The translations under genes were made by a program, and so were the position numbers. A DNA stretch of 64,000 nt, from positions 1 to 64,000 of the forward strand of contig NZ_JAUNKO010000004.1 in assembly GCF_030532715.1 (NCBI RefSeq), read 5' to 3'. Source of the DNA: Corynebacterium sp. Lineage in GTDB: Bacteria; Actinomycetota; Actinomycetes; Mycobacteriales; Mycobacteriaceae. Under the pieces are notes generated by a model. That model made no database searches, was not told the origin of the DNA, and worked only from the letters and a program-made list of their open reading frames with translations. Position 1 is the stretch's first letter. Every line of letters begins with the position of its first letter. Positions 38,841 to 47,394 of the stretch are shown one piece after another.

Positions 38841-40163
38841 GTGTCCGCCTTAGTATCGGCATTTAAGGACGCTGATCTGCGCAAAAAGATCCTGTTTACG
38901 ATCGCCATGATCGTGCTGTATCGGATCGGTGCCCAAATCCCGTCACCGGGCGTAGATTACGCGTCTATTAGTGGTCGTCTGCGGGAACTCACGCAAGACC
39001 AATCCAGTGTGTATTCGCTGATTAACCTGTTTTCTGGTGGCGCACTGCTGCAACTTTCAATCTTTGCCATCGGCATCATGCCGTACATCACGGCCTCCAT
39101 TATCGTGCAATTGCTCACCGTGGTGATTCCGCACTTTGAAGAGCTGAAAAAGGAAGGCCAATCCGGCCAGTCCAAGATGATGCAATACACCCGGTACCTG
39201 ACGGTTGGCCTCGCATTGCTGCAATCCGCAGGCATTGTGGCCCTGGCGGACCGCGGGCAATTGCTGGGCTCCGGCGTGGAAGTATTGCGCGCAGACCGTG
39301 GCGTGTTCGACCTGGTGGTGCTGGTACTTACCATGACCGCCGGCGCCGTGCTGGTCATGTGGATCGGCGAGCTGATGACAGAAAAGGGCATCGGCAACGG
39401 CATGTCCCTGCTGATTTTCGCGGGCATTGCCACCCGCTTGCCGTCCGACGGCGCGGGCATCCTCTCCAGCTCCGGCGGCGGCATCTTCGCCATGGTGCTG
39501 GTGGCAGTGATCATCCTCGTGGTGGGCGTGGTGTTTATTGAGCAAGGCCAACGCCGCATCCCCGTCCAATACGCCAAGCGTATGGTGGGCCGCCGCCAAT
39601 ACGGTGGCACCTCCACCTACCTGCCGTTGAAGGTGAACCAGGCGGGCGTGATCCCCGTGATCTTCGCTTCCTCGCTTATCTATGTGCCGGTGCTGATCAC
39701 CCAGATTGTGCAGTCCGGGCAGACGCAAGTGAGTGATAACTGGTGGCAGCGGAACGTGATCCAGTTCCTGCAGACCCCCTCTTCGTGGCAGTACATTTTG
39801 CTGTACTTTGTGCTGATTATCTTCTTCTCGTACTTCTACGTATCCGTGCAGTACGACCCAGCTGAGCAGGCAGATAACATGAAAAAGTACGGTGGTTTCA
39901 TTCCGGGCATTCGGCCGGGGCGACCTACCGCACAATATCTCGGATATGTGATGAATCGCCTCCTGTTCGTGGGCGCCCTGTACCTTGGAATTATCGCAGT
40001 GTTGCCGAACATTATGCTGGACCTGGGAGTGGGGACCACGAACGCTGGCTCGACCCCCTTCGGCGGTACCGCGATCCTGATTCTTGTTTCTGTGGCGCTG
40101 ACCACGGTGAAGCAGATTGAGAGTCAGCTCCTGCAAAGTAACTATGAAGGGTTCCTCAAATGA
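38841..40163 (+). CDS. secY: Protein translocase subunit SecY
   Basis: Channel subunit of the Sec translocon, 440 residues, ten membrane helices. The GTG start at 38841 has a perfect AGGAGGA 3 bp upstream; an ATG two bases earlier is out of frame. Typical sequence: [11 protein letters not shown] in the plug region, [18 protein letters not shown] and the conserved loop [20 protein letters not shown], and [13 protein letters not shown] in the C5 loop. It overlaps adk by 4 bp, the common secY-adk-map arrangement. Confidence 0.98.
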   Translation: MSALVSAFKDADLRKKILFTIAMIVLYRIGAQIPSPGVDYASISGRLRELTQDQSSVYSLINLFSGGALLQLSIFAIGIMPYITASIIVQLLTVVIPHFEELKKEGQSGQSKMMQYTRYLTVGLALLQSAGIVALADRGQLLGSGVEVLRADRGVFDLVVLVLTMTAGAVLVMWIGELMTEKGIGNGMSLLIFAGIATRLPSDGAGILSSSGGGIFAMVLVAVIILVVGVVFIEQGQRRIPVQYAKRMVGRRQYGGTSTYLPLKVNQAGVIPVIFASSLIYVPVLITQIVQSGQTQVSDNWWQRNVIQFLQTPSSWQYILLYFVLIIFFSYFYVSVQYDPAEQADNMKKYGGFIPGIRPGRPTAQYLGYVMNRLLFVGALYLGIIAVLPNIMLDLGVGTTNAGSTPFGGTAILILVSVALTTVKQIESQLLQSNYEGFLK

Positions 40164-40705
40164 GACTCGTCCTCCTTGGTCCCCCCGGTGCCGGCAAAGG
40201 CACCCAGGCCGCCATCCTCTCCGAGCGTCTGGGTGTGCCGCACATTTCCACCGGAGATCTATTCCGCGCCAACATCGGCGAGGGCACCCCGTTGGGAATC
40301 GAAGCCAAACAGTACATCGACGCTGGCAAACTTGTTCCAACCGACGTGACCGCACGGATGGTGGAATCTCGCCTCGAGGAGGCGGACGCTGCCAACGGTT
40401 TCCTGTTGGACGGATTTCCGCGCACCGTTGAGCAAGCGGAATTGCTGGAAGGCATCCTAGCCAAGCACGGCCACACGTTGGACGGCGTTGTGGAATACCG
40501 AGTTTCTGAAGACGTGGTGGTGGGACGCATGCTTTCTCGCGGGCGGGCCGACGATAACGAGGAAACCATTCGGACTCGGCTTGGCGTGTACCGCGACGAG
40601 ACTGCGCCCCTGATCGGACACTATGGTGACCAGCTGATCACCATCGAAGCCGAAGGTACGGTCGCGGAAATCCTCGAACGAACCCTTGCGGCGCTCGACG
40701 CCTAA
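40160..40705 (+). CDS. adk: Adenylate kinase
   Basis: Adenylate kinase, 181 residues, interconverting ATP + AMP and 2 ADP. P-loop [11 protein letters not shown] at the N-terminus, AMP-binding [12 protein letters not shown] and [14 protein letters not shown], and a short lid ([16 protein letters not shown]) without the zinc-binding insertion. The short form is usual in actinobacteria. Its ATG overlaps the secY stop (ATGA). map follows after 163 bp with its own probable promoter. Confidence 0.98.
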   Translation: MRLVLLGPPGAGKGTQAAILSERLGVPHISTGDLFRANIGEGTPLGIEAKQYIDAGKLVPTDVTARMVESRLEEADAANGFLLDGFPRTVEQAELLEGILAKHGHTLDGVVEYRVSEDVVVGRMLSRGRADDNEETIRTRLGVYRDETAPLIGHYGDQLITIEAEGTVAEILERTLAALDA

Positions 40706-40815
40706 TACGCACACATAGTCGCCTCGTTGCCCGGTGCGGGTGGCGGGGTGATTTTTTGGTTGGCCAGCCGGCGGCTTTGGTGCTGCGATCGCACTGCGTC
40801 TAGCATGAGTCCACG

Positions 40816-40845
40816 TTGCGTGCACAATTGGTGCACTGAGAATAG
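40816..40845 (+). promoter_or_regulatory. Candidate promoter and operator of map
   Basis: TTGCGT at 40816-40821 and GAATAG at 40840-40845, spaced 18 bp. Two GTGCAC palindromes (40820-40825 and 40831-40836) lie between them around AATTG, a symmetric site where a regulator could block the promoter. Confidence 0.4.
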
Positions 40846-40868
40846 GAAAGTTGAACAAGGGTAGCGTT

Positions 40869-41660
40869 ATGGGCTTTCGCTCAAAGAAGAAGATCGCGGC
40901 GAAAACTCCAGCAGAGTTGGATGCGATGCAGGCGGCGGGGGAAATCGTAGGAAAGGCCCTCCAAGCGGTGCGGGCCGCGGCAGGGCCCGGGGTGACCACG
41001 TTGGATCTCGACGCCGTGGCTGAAGACATCATTCGCAGCGCCGGCGGCGTCCCCACCTTCTTGGGGTATGAGGGGTTCCCGGCATCTATTTGCGCATCCG
41101 TGAATGAGGTGATTGTGCATGGCATCCCCAGCGCGGATACGGTGCTGAAACCCGGCGACCTCGTGTCCATCGACTGCGGCGTGACCTTTGAAGGTTGGGT
41201 TGGTGATTCCGCTTGGACTTTCGGCATTGGTGAGCTCGACGCCGAGACCCAGGCCCTCAATGAAGCCACCGAGTGGGTCCTATACGAGGGGCTGAAGGCA
41301 ATGATCCCGGGTAACCGGCTCACGGATGTTTCCCACGCACTGGAAATGGCGACGCGTCAAGCGGAGAAGCGCTTTGGTGTGGCACTTGGCATTGTGGAAG
41401 GTTACGGCGGCCATGGCATCGGCCGAACGATGCATGAAGATCCATTCCTCGCGAACGAGGGACGTGGCGGGCGGGGCCCGATCATTCAGGAAGGCAGCGT
41501 GCTGGCCATCGAACCTATGCTCACGCTTGGCACGACTGATTCCGCCGTGCTTGACGACGACTGGACCGTGGTCACCCTCGATGGATCCTGGTCGTCCCAT
41601 TGGGAGCACACCGTCGCTGCCACAGCACACGGCCCGCGGATCTTGACGCCGCGCACCTAG
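40869..41660 (+). CDS. map: Methionine aminopeptidase, type I
   Basis: Removes the N-terminal methionine from new proteins. About 263 residues from ATG 40869; an upstream TTG at 40851 is possible. The five metal ligands are in place: two Asp in [17 protein letters not shown], His in [15 protein letters not shown], Glu in AIEPML and Glu in HWEHTVA. It lies downstream of secY-adk, as is common, with a separate promoter likely. Confidence 0.96.
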   Translation: MGFRSKKKIAAKTPAELDAMQAAGEIVGKALQAVRAAAGPGVTTLDLDAVAEDIIRSAGGVPTFLGYEGFPASICASVNEVIVHGIPSADTVLKPGDLVSIDCGVTFEGWVGDSAWTFGIGELDAETQALNEATEWVLYEGLKAMIPGNRLTDVSHALEMATRQAEKRFGVALGIVEGYGGHGIGRTMHEDPFLANEGRGGRGPIIQEGSVLAIEPMLTLGTTDSAVLDDDWTVVTLDGSWSSHWEHTVAATAHGPRILTPRT

Positions 41661-41720
41661 CGTGCCCCCTCACTACACACCCAATAGGTAAGTAATTACT
41701 GTGAAAAAACGCGCAAATAC

Positions 41721-41749
41721 TTAACTAAATGAGTGGTTTGGTATAGGCT
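41721..41749 (+). promoter_or_regulatory. Promoter of the L,D-transpeptidase gene
   Basis: TTAACT at 41721-41726, 17-bp spacer, TAGGCT at 41744-41749. The -10 ends 8 bp before ATG 41758 and there is no ribosome site, so the transcript should be leaderless. Confidence 0.7.
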
Positions 41750-41757
41750 ATCTAACC

Positions 41758-42459
41758 ATGTTCTATAAACCACGTCATGCAAAGCCTTCGGCAGCTAAGA
41801 TCCGCACCGCAGCGTGCGCCTCGTCAGGCGTTGCGATGGTCGGGTTAATTTCCAATCCGGCGCTCGCCGGCGCGAACCCGCTGTCCGCCTCCGTCGCCGG
41901 ATCCAGTGATGCCGTGAACCAAGGCATGCGGCAATCCGCTTGGGATGCCCGCAACGCGGTGCACCAGGGAGTCTCGGGGCTTCCCCCGCAGATGGCTGAT
42001 GCTGCACGTGGTTCGGTGGACAACGTTGTCAACGGGGCGTTCCCCGGCTTGATCCAGGAGCGTACCGCCCCAGCTCCCGCCGCGCCGGTGGCGAACCCCG
42101 GTTTTGATACGGGTTCGTGCCCGCCAGCTGCCCGCGCGTGTATTGACCTCGCGGGTCAGCGCACCTGGCTGCAACGCAATGGTCAAGTTTCATACGGGGC
42201 GGTCCCGATGTCTTCTGGTGCTCAAGGTTGGGAGACCCCGCGCGGCACGCACCACGTGACGCGTAAAGTGCAAAACGAGATCAGCCGCGAATTCAACAAC
42301 GCCCCCATGCCGTTCTCGGTGTATTTCACCAACAATGGCATTGCGTTCCATGAGGGTGACGTGAATCTGCTGTCTCATGGTTGTATTCACCTCAATCACA
42401 ACGACGCGGTCACCTACTTCAATGACCTGCAGGTCGGCGACATGGTGTACGTCTACTAG
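41758..42459 (+). CDS. Secreted L,D-transpeptidase
   Basis: 233 residues. An N-terminal signal sequence (basic start, hydrophobic core, ALAGANP cleavage region) leads into a variable 70-residue stretch rich in Ala and Gln, then a YkuD domain from about residue 120. The catalytic motif is SHGCIHLN with Cys209 and His207, plus the upstream His in AFHEGDVN. L,D-transpeptidases make 3-3 cross-links in peptidoglycan outside the membrane and confer insensitivity to many beta-lactams. The gene stands alone between map and infA. Confidence 0.9.
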   Translation: MFYKPRHAKPSAAKIRTAACASSGVAMVGLISNPALAGANPLSASVAGSSDAVNQGMRQSAWDARNAVHQGVSGLPPQMADAARGSVDNVVNGAFPGLIQERTAPAPAAPVANPGFDTGSCPPAARACIDLAGQRTWLQRNGQVSYGAVPMSSGAQGWETPRGTHHVTRKVQNEISREFNNAPMPFSVYFTNNGIAFHEGDVNLLSHGCIHLNHNDAVTYFNDLQVGDMVYVY

Positions 42460-42622
42460 GACGCTGAAGTTTCGGCGGCTGGGCGCGTGAGTTTTTCTTG
42501 CGCCTGGCCGCATTCGCATGTTCGGGGCTTAATTTCAAGTCCGTGCGTGGTTTTCCGTAACGCACAATGAAGCCAGAATGTGAGTTTCTTAGGTGGCGTG
42601 TGGCAGCTCACGCCTCGACCAT

Positions 42623-42651
42623 TTGGGAAACACGCAGGTGGCGTGTAGGGT
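42623..42651 (+). promoter_or_regulatory. Promoter of infA
   Basis: TTGGGA at 42623-42628, 17-bp spacer, TAGGGT at 42646-42651, 86 bp before infA. An 11-bp direct repeat AGGTGGCGTGT occurs at 42591-42601 and again at 42636-42646, overlapping the -10. Confidence 0.6.
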
Positions 42652-42737
42652 TACTAGTTGGTGTGAGCTGTGTACAGTCGCACCAGCGTAGCATATGACA
42701 CCCATCCGGCAGTCTGAGCCGGGGAAAAGCAGAGGAT

Positions 42738-42959
42738 ATGGCTAAAAAGGAAGGCGCAATCGAGGTTGAGGGACGCATTGTTGAGCCCTTGCCAAATGCA
42801 ATGTTCCGTGTCGAGCTTGACAACGGTCATAAGGTTCTTGCGCACATCAGTGGCAAGATGCGCCAGCACTACATCCGTATCCTCCCCGAGGATCGCGTCG
42901 TTGTGGAGCTGTCTCCGTACGACCTGACTCGAGGTCGCATCGTCTACCGCTACAAGTAG
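42738..42959 (+). CDS. infA: Translation initiation factor IF-1
   Basis: IF-1, 73 residues, an OB-fold protein that blocks the A site during initiation. [20 protein letters not shown] and [18 protein letters not shown] are diagnostic. AGAGGA lies 6 bp before the ATG. rpmJ, which often follows infA, is absent; the next gene is rpsM, 191 bp away, beyond a terminator. Confidence 0.98.
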   Translation: MAKKEGAIEVEGRIVEPLPNAMFRVELDNGHKVLAHISGKMRQHYIRILPEDRVVVELSPYDLTRGRIVYRYK

Positions 42960-42984
42960 AACTTTCAAGCCTCCTTATTCTAGG

Positions 42985-43019
42985 CAGACTTTCCCGTTGC
43001 GGGTTGAGTCTGTTTTCTT
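42985..43019 (+). terminator. Terminator/attenuator between infA and rpsM
   Basis: CAGACT pairs with AGTCTG and CCCG with CGGG around a TTG loop; TTTTCTT follows. Either it ends infA transcription or it attenuates read-through into rpsM. Confidence 0.75.
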
Positions 43020-43150
43020 CACCTTCGGCATCGGTGGCTGAAGCCTCGTGGAACCGCGATCCACCGTCCGGCATCCGCCCGGGCAAAGCATCGTCTGGCG
43101 GGGACGAATAAGGAGAAAACCACCGTAACAACCGGAAAGGACACTGCCAC

Positions 43151-43519
43151 ATGGCACGCCTTGCTGGAGTTGACCTGCCGCGCAACAAGCGCATGGAGGT
43201 CGCTCTCACTTACATCTATGGCATCGGCCCAGCCCGTGCCGCCAAGCTGCTGGAAGAGACCGGCATCTCTCCTGACCTGCGCACCGATAACCTCACCGAT
43301 GAGCAGATCGCTGCTCTGCGTGACGTGATCGAAGCTACCTGGAAGGTGGAAGGCGACCTGCGCCGCCAGGTCCAGGCCGATATTCGTCGCAAGATCGAAA
43401 TCGGTTGCTACCAGGGTCTGCGCCACCGCCGCGGCCTGCCTGTTCGTGGCCAGCGCACCAAGACCAATGCGCGTACGCGTAAGGGTCCGAAGAAGACGAT
43501 CGCCGGAAAGAAGAAGTAA
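43151..43519 (+). CDS. rpsM: 30S ribosomal protein S13
   Basis: S13, 122 residues, in the 30S head contacting the P-site tRNA and the 50[39 protein letters not shown] and the basic tail [20 protein letters not shown] are the family pattern. It heads the alpha operon rpsM-rpsK-rpsD-rpoA-rplQ. Confidence 0.98.
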   Translation: MARLAGVDLPRNKRMEVALTYIYGIGPARAAKLLEETGISPDLRTDNLTDEQIAALRDVIEATWKVEGDLRRQVQADIRRKIEIGCYQGLRHRRGLPVRGQRTKTNARTRKGPKKTIAGKKK

Positions 43520-43522
43520 TCC

Positions 43523-43927
43523 ATGCCTCCTAAAGCACGCTCTGGCGCGCGCCGCACTGGCCGCCGCGTCGTAAAAAAGAATGTGGCACATGGTGCCGCT
43601 TACATTAAGTCCACGTTTAACAACACCATCGTGTCGATCACCGATCCGCACGGTGCCGTGATTTCTTGGGCATCCTCCGGCCACGTTGGCTTCAAGGGTT
43701 CCCGCAAGTCCACCCCGTTCGCTGCGCAGATGGCCGCCGAAAACGCTGCCCGCAAGGCGATGGAGCATGGCATGAAGAAGGTTGACGTCTACGTCAAGGG
43801 TCCGGGCTCGGGCCGCGAAACCGCTATCCGTTCCCTCTCGGCCGCTGGCCTTGAGGTTGGCACGATCAACGATGTGACTCCGCAGCCGCACAACGGTTGC
43901 CGTCCGCCGAAGCGTCGCCGCGTCTAG
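43523..43927 (+). CDS. rpsK: 30S ribosomal protein S11
   Basis: S11, 134 residues, on the 30S platform. [39 protein letters not shown] and the conserved C-terminal [18 protein letters not shown] identify it. It starts 3 bp after rpsM. Confidence 0.98.
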   Translation: MPPKARSGARRTGRRVVKKNVAHGAAYIKSTFNNTIVSITDPHGAVISWASSGHVGFKGSRKSTPFAAQMAAENAARKAMEHGMKKVDVYVKGPGSGRETAIRSLSAAGLEVGTINDVTPQPHNGCRPPKRRRV

Positions 43928-43951
43928 CAGGGAAAGGAAAGGTTACTCATC

Positions 43952-44557
43952 ATGGCTCGTTATACTGGCCCCGCAACCCGTAAGTCCCGCCGCCTCCGCG
44001 TCGACCTCGTCGGCGGAGATGTGGCGTTTGAACGTCGCCCGTACCCCCCGGGGCAGGCCGGCCGCGCCCGCATCAAGGAATCCGAGTACTTGCTGCAGCT
44101 GCAGGAAAAGCAGAAGGCACGCTTCACCTACGGCGTCATGGAAAAGCAATTCCGCCGCTACTACGCTGAAGCTAATCGACGCCCCGGCAAGACCGGCGAA
44201 AACCTGGTCATCCTGCTCGAGTCCCGTCTGGACAACGTGGTCTATCGCGCTGGTCTGGCTCGCACGCGCCGCCAGGCACGCCAGCTTGTCTCCCACGGTC
44301 ACTTCACCGTCAACGGCAAGAAGGTAAACGTTCCTTCCTTCCAGGTTTCCCAGTACGACATCATTGACGTGCGTGAGAAGTCCCGGAAGATGCTGTGGTT
44401 CGAAGAGGCACAAGAAAACCTCGTCGACGCCATCGTCCCGGCCTGGTTGCAGGTCGTTCCATCCACCCTGCGCATCCTCGTGCACCAGTTGCCCGAGCGC
44501 GCCCAGATCGACGTTCCGCTGCAAGAGCAGCTCATCGTCGAGTTCTACTCGAAGTAA
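43952..44557 (+). CDS. rpsD: 30S ribosomal protein S4
   Basis: S4, 201 residues, primary assembly protein of the 30S body and, in some bacteria, repressor of this operon. The S4 RNA-binding domain is visible at LESRLDNVVYRAGLARTRRQ and HGHFTVNGKKVNVPSF. The zinc cysteines of some S4 proteins are absent. An 8-bp hairpin follows 5 bp after the stop. Confidence 0.98.
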   Translation: MARYTGPATRKSRRLRVDLVGGDVAFERRPYPPGQAGRARIKESEYLLQLQEKQKARFTYGVMEKQFRRYYAEANRRPGKTGENLVILLESRLDNVVYRAGLARTRRQARQLVSHGHFTVNGKKVNVPSFQVSQYDIIDVREKSRKMLWFEEAQENLVDAIVPAWLQVVPSTLRILVHQLPERAQIDVPLQEQLIVEFYSK

Positions 44558-44562
44558 TTTCG

Positions 44563-44583
44563 CTGCTGTTTTTGCAACAGCAG
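44563..44583 (+). other. Hairpin between rpsD and rpoA
   Basis: CTGCTGTT (44563-44570) and AACAGCAG (44576-44583) pair perfectly around a 5-nt loop, immediately after rpsD. No T-run follows. Likely an mRNA-processing or stability element that lets rpoA be expressed differently from the upstream ribosomal genes. Confidence 0.5.
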
Positions 44584-44654
44584 TAAGGAATCTTCAATTC
44601 ATCCGTTGCCAATAGACGTCATATAGCGGGCGTCATTGAAGGAGAACGAATCCC

Positions 44655-45671
44655 ATGCTCATTTCCCAGCGTCCTATCCTGAACGAGGAGTACGTCGGCC
44701 CGGCTCGCTCCCGGTTCACCATCGAACCGCTCGAACCTGGTTTCGGCTACACCCTGGGTAATTCCTTGCGTCGTACGCTGCTGTCCTCCATCCCGGGGGC
44801 CGCAGTTACCAGCGTCAAAATTGACGGTGTGCTGCACGAATTCACCACCATTAACGGTGTGAAGGAAGATGTCTCGGACATCATCCTGAACATTAAGGGC
44901 CTGGTGCTTTCCTCCACTTCCGACGAGCCGGTGGTCATGTACCTCCGCAAAGAAGGAGAGGGCGTTGTCACCGCTGGTGACATTGAAGTGCCCGCCGATG
45001 TGGAGATCCACAACCCGGATATGCACATCGCAACGCTCAATGAGCAGGGCAGCCTCAATATCGAATTGGTCGTCGAACGCGGTCGCGGTTACGTGCCCGC
45101 CACCATGTACGGCGGTGCCGGGGAAATCGGCCGCATTCCGGTGGATCAGATTTATTCTCCAGTGCTGAAGGTGAGCTACAAGGTGGAAGCTACTCGTGTC
45201 GAGCAGCGCACCGACTTTGACAAGCTCATCATTGATATTGAGACCAAGAATTCGATCTCCGCTCGTGACGCCATGGCATCTGCTGGCAAAACCCTCGTCG
45301 AGCTGTTCGGCCTCGCACGCGAGCTGAACTCCGCCGCTGAAGGCATTGAGATCGGCCCCTCTCCGCAGGAGACCGAGCACATCGCCGCCTACAGCACCCC
45401 GATTGAGGACCTGAACTTCTCCGTTCGTTCCTACAATTGCTTGAAGCGCCAGGAAATCCACACCGTTGGCGAACTCGCTGAATGCAATGAGTCCGACCTG
45501 CTGGATATCCGCAACTTCGGCCAGAAGTCCATTGATGAGGTCAAAATCAAGCTCGCTGGCTTGGGCCTGACCTTGAAGGACGCTCCCGAAGATTTTGACC
45601 CCACCACCTTGGAGGGGTACGACGCGGAAACCGGTGACTTCATCGACCTCGACGCGGAAGATTCCGAGTAG
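44655..45671 (+). CDS. rpoA: RNA polymerase alpha subunit
   Basis: Alpha subunit, 338 residues. The N-terminal assembly domain includes [20 protein letters not shown] and [18 protein letters not shown]. The C-terminal domain, which binds UP elements and activators, has [20 protein letters not shown] and [20 protein letters not shown]. It ends in an acidic tail. GAAGGAGAACG precedes the ATG. Confidence 0.99.
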   Translation: MLISQRPILNEEYVGPARSRFTIEPLEPGFGYTLGNSLRRTLLSSIPGAAVTSVKIDGVLHEFTTINGVKEDVSDIILNIKGLVLSSTSDEPVVMYLRKEGEGVVTAGDIEVPADVEIHNPDMHIATLNEQGSLNIELVVERGRGYVPATMYGGAGEIGRIPVDQIYSPVLKVSYKVEATRVEQRTDFDKLIIDIETKNSISARDAMASAGKTLVELFGLARELNSAAEGIEIGPSPQETEHIAAYSTPIEDLNFSVRSYNCLKRQEIHTVGELAECNESDLLDIRNFGQKSIDEVKIKLAGLGLTLKDAPEDFDPTTLEGYDAETGDFIDLDAEDSE

Positions 45672-45734
45672 AAAGCACTCATGGTAGGGCCTTGAGCCCA
45701 CCGCGCTCACATATTCGTACACGAGGAGTACATC

Positions 45735-46244
45735 ATGCCTAAGCCCAAGAAGGGCCCCCGGCTCGGCGGTTCTGCCAGCCACCAGAAGAAGATTCTTTCG
45801 AACCTGGCTGCGCAACTGATCGAGCACGGCGCTATTAAAACCACGGACACCAAGGCGAAGTTGCTGCGTCCGTACGTGGAAAAGCTCATTACCAAGGCCA
45901 AGGCAGGTACGCTTGCCGATCGCCGCAATGTGCTCAAGCGCATCCCCAACAAGACTGTTGTCGCGCACCTGTTCAATGAACTTGCGCCGAAGTTTGAGGG
46001 CCGCGAGGGTGGCTACACCCGCATCATCAAGCTGGAAAACCGGAAGGGCGACAACGCCCCCATGTCTCAAATCGCGCTCGTTCTCGAGCCGACCGTGAGC
46101 ACCGAAGCAACCCGTACTGCTCGGGCTGCCGCTGCCAAGAAGGCTGAAGAAGCCAAGGCTGAAGAGGTCAAGGTCGAAGAGACTGAGGCTGAGGAAACCA
46201 AAGCTGAGGAAACCAAAGCCGAGGAGACCACTGAGGAAAAATAA
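45735..46244 (+). CDS. rplQ: 50S ribosomal protein L17
   Basis: L17, 169 residues. [20 protein letters not shown] and [19 protein letters not shown] are the family core, which ends near residue 120. The last 45 residues are an Ala/Glu/Lys extension built of near repeats ([12 protein letters not shown]). The repeats are also visible in the DNA as GAGGAAACCAAAGC units. Such tails occur in other corynebacteria. It ends the alpha operon at a terminator. Confidence 0.97.
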   Translation: MPKPKKGPRLGGSASHQKKILSNLAAQLIEHGAIKTTDTKAKLLRPYVEKLITKAKAGTLADRRNVLKRIPNKTVVAHLFNELAPKFEGREGGYTRIIKLENRKGDNAPMSQIALVLEPTVSTEATRTARAAAAKKAEEAKAEEVKVEETEAEETKAEETKAEETTEEK

Positions 46245-46267
46245 CCTTTAGCTAGGTACTCCGCGTG

Positions 46268-46306
46268 CACCCGCAGATCCGATTTCGGCTGCGGGTGTTG
46301 CGTTTT
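46268..46306 (+). terminator. Terminator after rplQ
   Basis: CACCCGCAG (46268-46276) and CTGCGGGTG (46289-46297) pair perfectly, followed by ttgcgtttt, 24 bp after the rplQ stop. Confidence 0.8.
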
Positions 46307-46413
46307 GAGGGGCCATGTTTGTTCGCATCGGTACCGGTGGATTCTCATCATCCAGCGCTGGAACTCACCCGCAACCTGCAAATGAATTGGCCTCAAAGGA
46401 AAGGTTAGTAGAA

Positions 46414-47292
46414 TTGGTCGACGTGACTGATACTCTTCGCCTACGGCTGGATTTGTCCTACGATGGGACTGATTTTCACGGTTGGGCTAGCCAGACCCAA
46501 GTACGGCCAGAGGGTGGGGAGCCGTTGCGTACGGTCCAGGGGACGCTGGAATCCACATTGGCCATGATCTTGCGCACTGATGTGCGTTTGACGGTGGCGG
46601 GGCGGACGGACGCCGGAGTGCATGCGGCCTTTCAGGTGGCGCATTGCGACGTTCCGGCGGCGTCGTTAAGCCAGCGCAGTATTGAGGGGGACCCGCGGCG
46701 GTTGGTTCGAAGGTTGGCGAAGGTGCTGCCGGAGGACGTGCGAGTGCGGGAGATTTCGGTAGCCCCACCGGGGTTTGACGCGCGCTTCTCGGCGTTGCGT
46801 AGGCATTATCTATATCGGGTGACCACGCATCCGCGGGGTGCGTTGCCGACGCGGGCGCGGGATACGACGCACTGGCCGAAGCCGGTCGACGTCGCGGTGA
46901 TGCAGGCGGAGGCGGATTCCTTGCGCGGTTTGCACGATTTCGCGGCGTTTTGCAAACACCGGCCGAATGCGACCACGGTGCGGAATTTGGAGGTGTTTTC
47001 GTGGGAAGATAAGTCCACGGACCTCGAACCGCAGCTATATGAGGCGCACGTGTGTGCGGACGCGTTTTGTTGGTCGATGGTGCGTTCGCTTGTCGGCGCG
47101 TGTTTGGCGGTGGGGGAGGGACGCCGCAGCCTGGGATTCGCGGCAGAGTTGTTGCAGCACCGTGTGCGTTCTTCCGCGGTTCCGGTGGCGGCGGCAAAGG
47201 GTTTATCGTTGGTTGGCGTGGACTATCCTGCGGACGAGTTTTTGGCGGAACGGGCTACGGTTACGCGAAATGTGCGTACCTTGGAAGGTTGA
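46414..47292 (+). CDS. truA: tRNA pseudouridine synthase A
   Basis: Converts U38-U40 of tRNA anticodon arms to pseudouridine. About 292 residues from TTG 46414, chosen because AAAGGAAAGG ends 9 bp upstream. GTG 46423 and ATG 46315 are alternatives; most of the extra N-terminus from 46315 does not look like TruA. The core starts at [17 protein letters not shown]; the catalytic Asp is in [27 protein letters not shown] and [19 protein letters not shown] follow. Its place after rplQ is conserved in actinobacteria. Confidence 0.93.
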   Translation: MVDVTDTLRLRLDLSYDGTDFHGWASQTQVRPEGGEPLRTVQGTLESTLAMILRTDVRLTVAGRTDAGVHAAFQVAHCDVPAASLSQRSIEGDPRRLVRRLAKVLPEDVRVREISVAPPGFDARFSALRRHYLYRVTTHPRGALPTRARDTTHWPKPVDVAVMQAEADSLRGLHDFAAFCKHRPNATTVRNLEVFSWEDKSTDLEPQLYEAHVCADAFCWSMVRSLVGACLAVGEGRRSLGFAAELLQHRVRSSAVPVAAAKGLSLVGVDYPADEFLAERATVTRNVRTLEG

Positions 47293-47394
47293 CCACAATA
47301 ATCTGGGCTAACTAAATTTTTAGGTCGGCATGGCATAGGGTTGAGGAAGCCTTTTGGCGCTGGTGTGTATCAGGTGAGGAGTTGGTAAGCCGAG

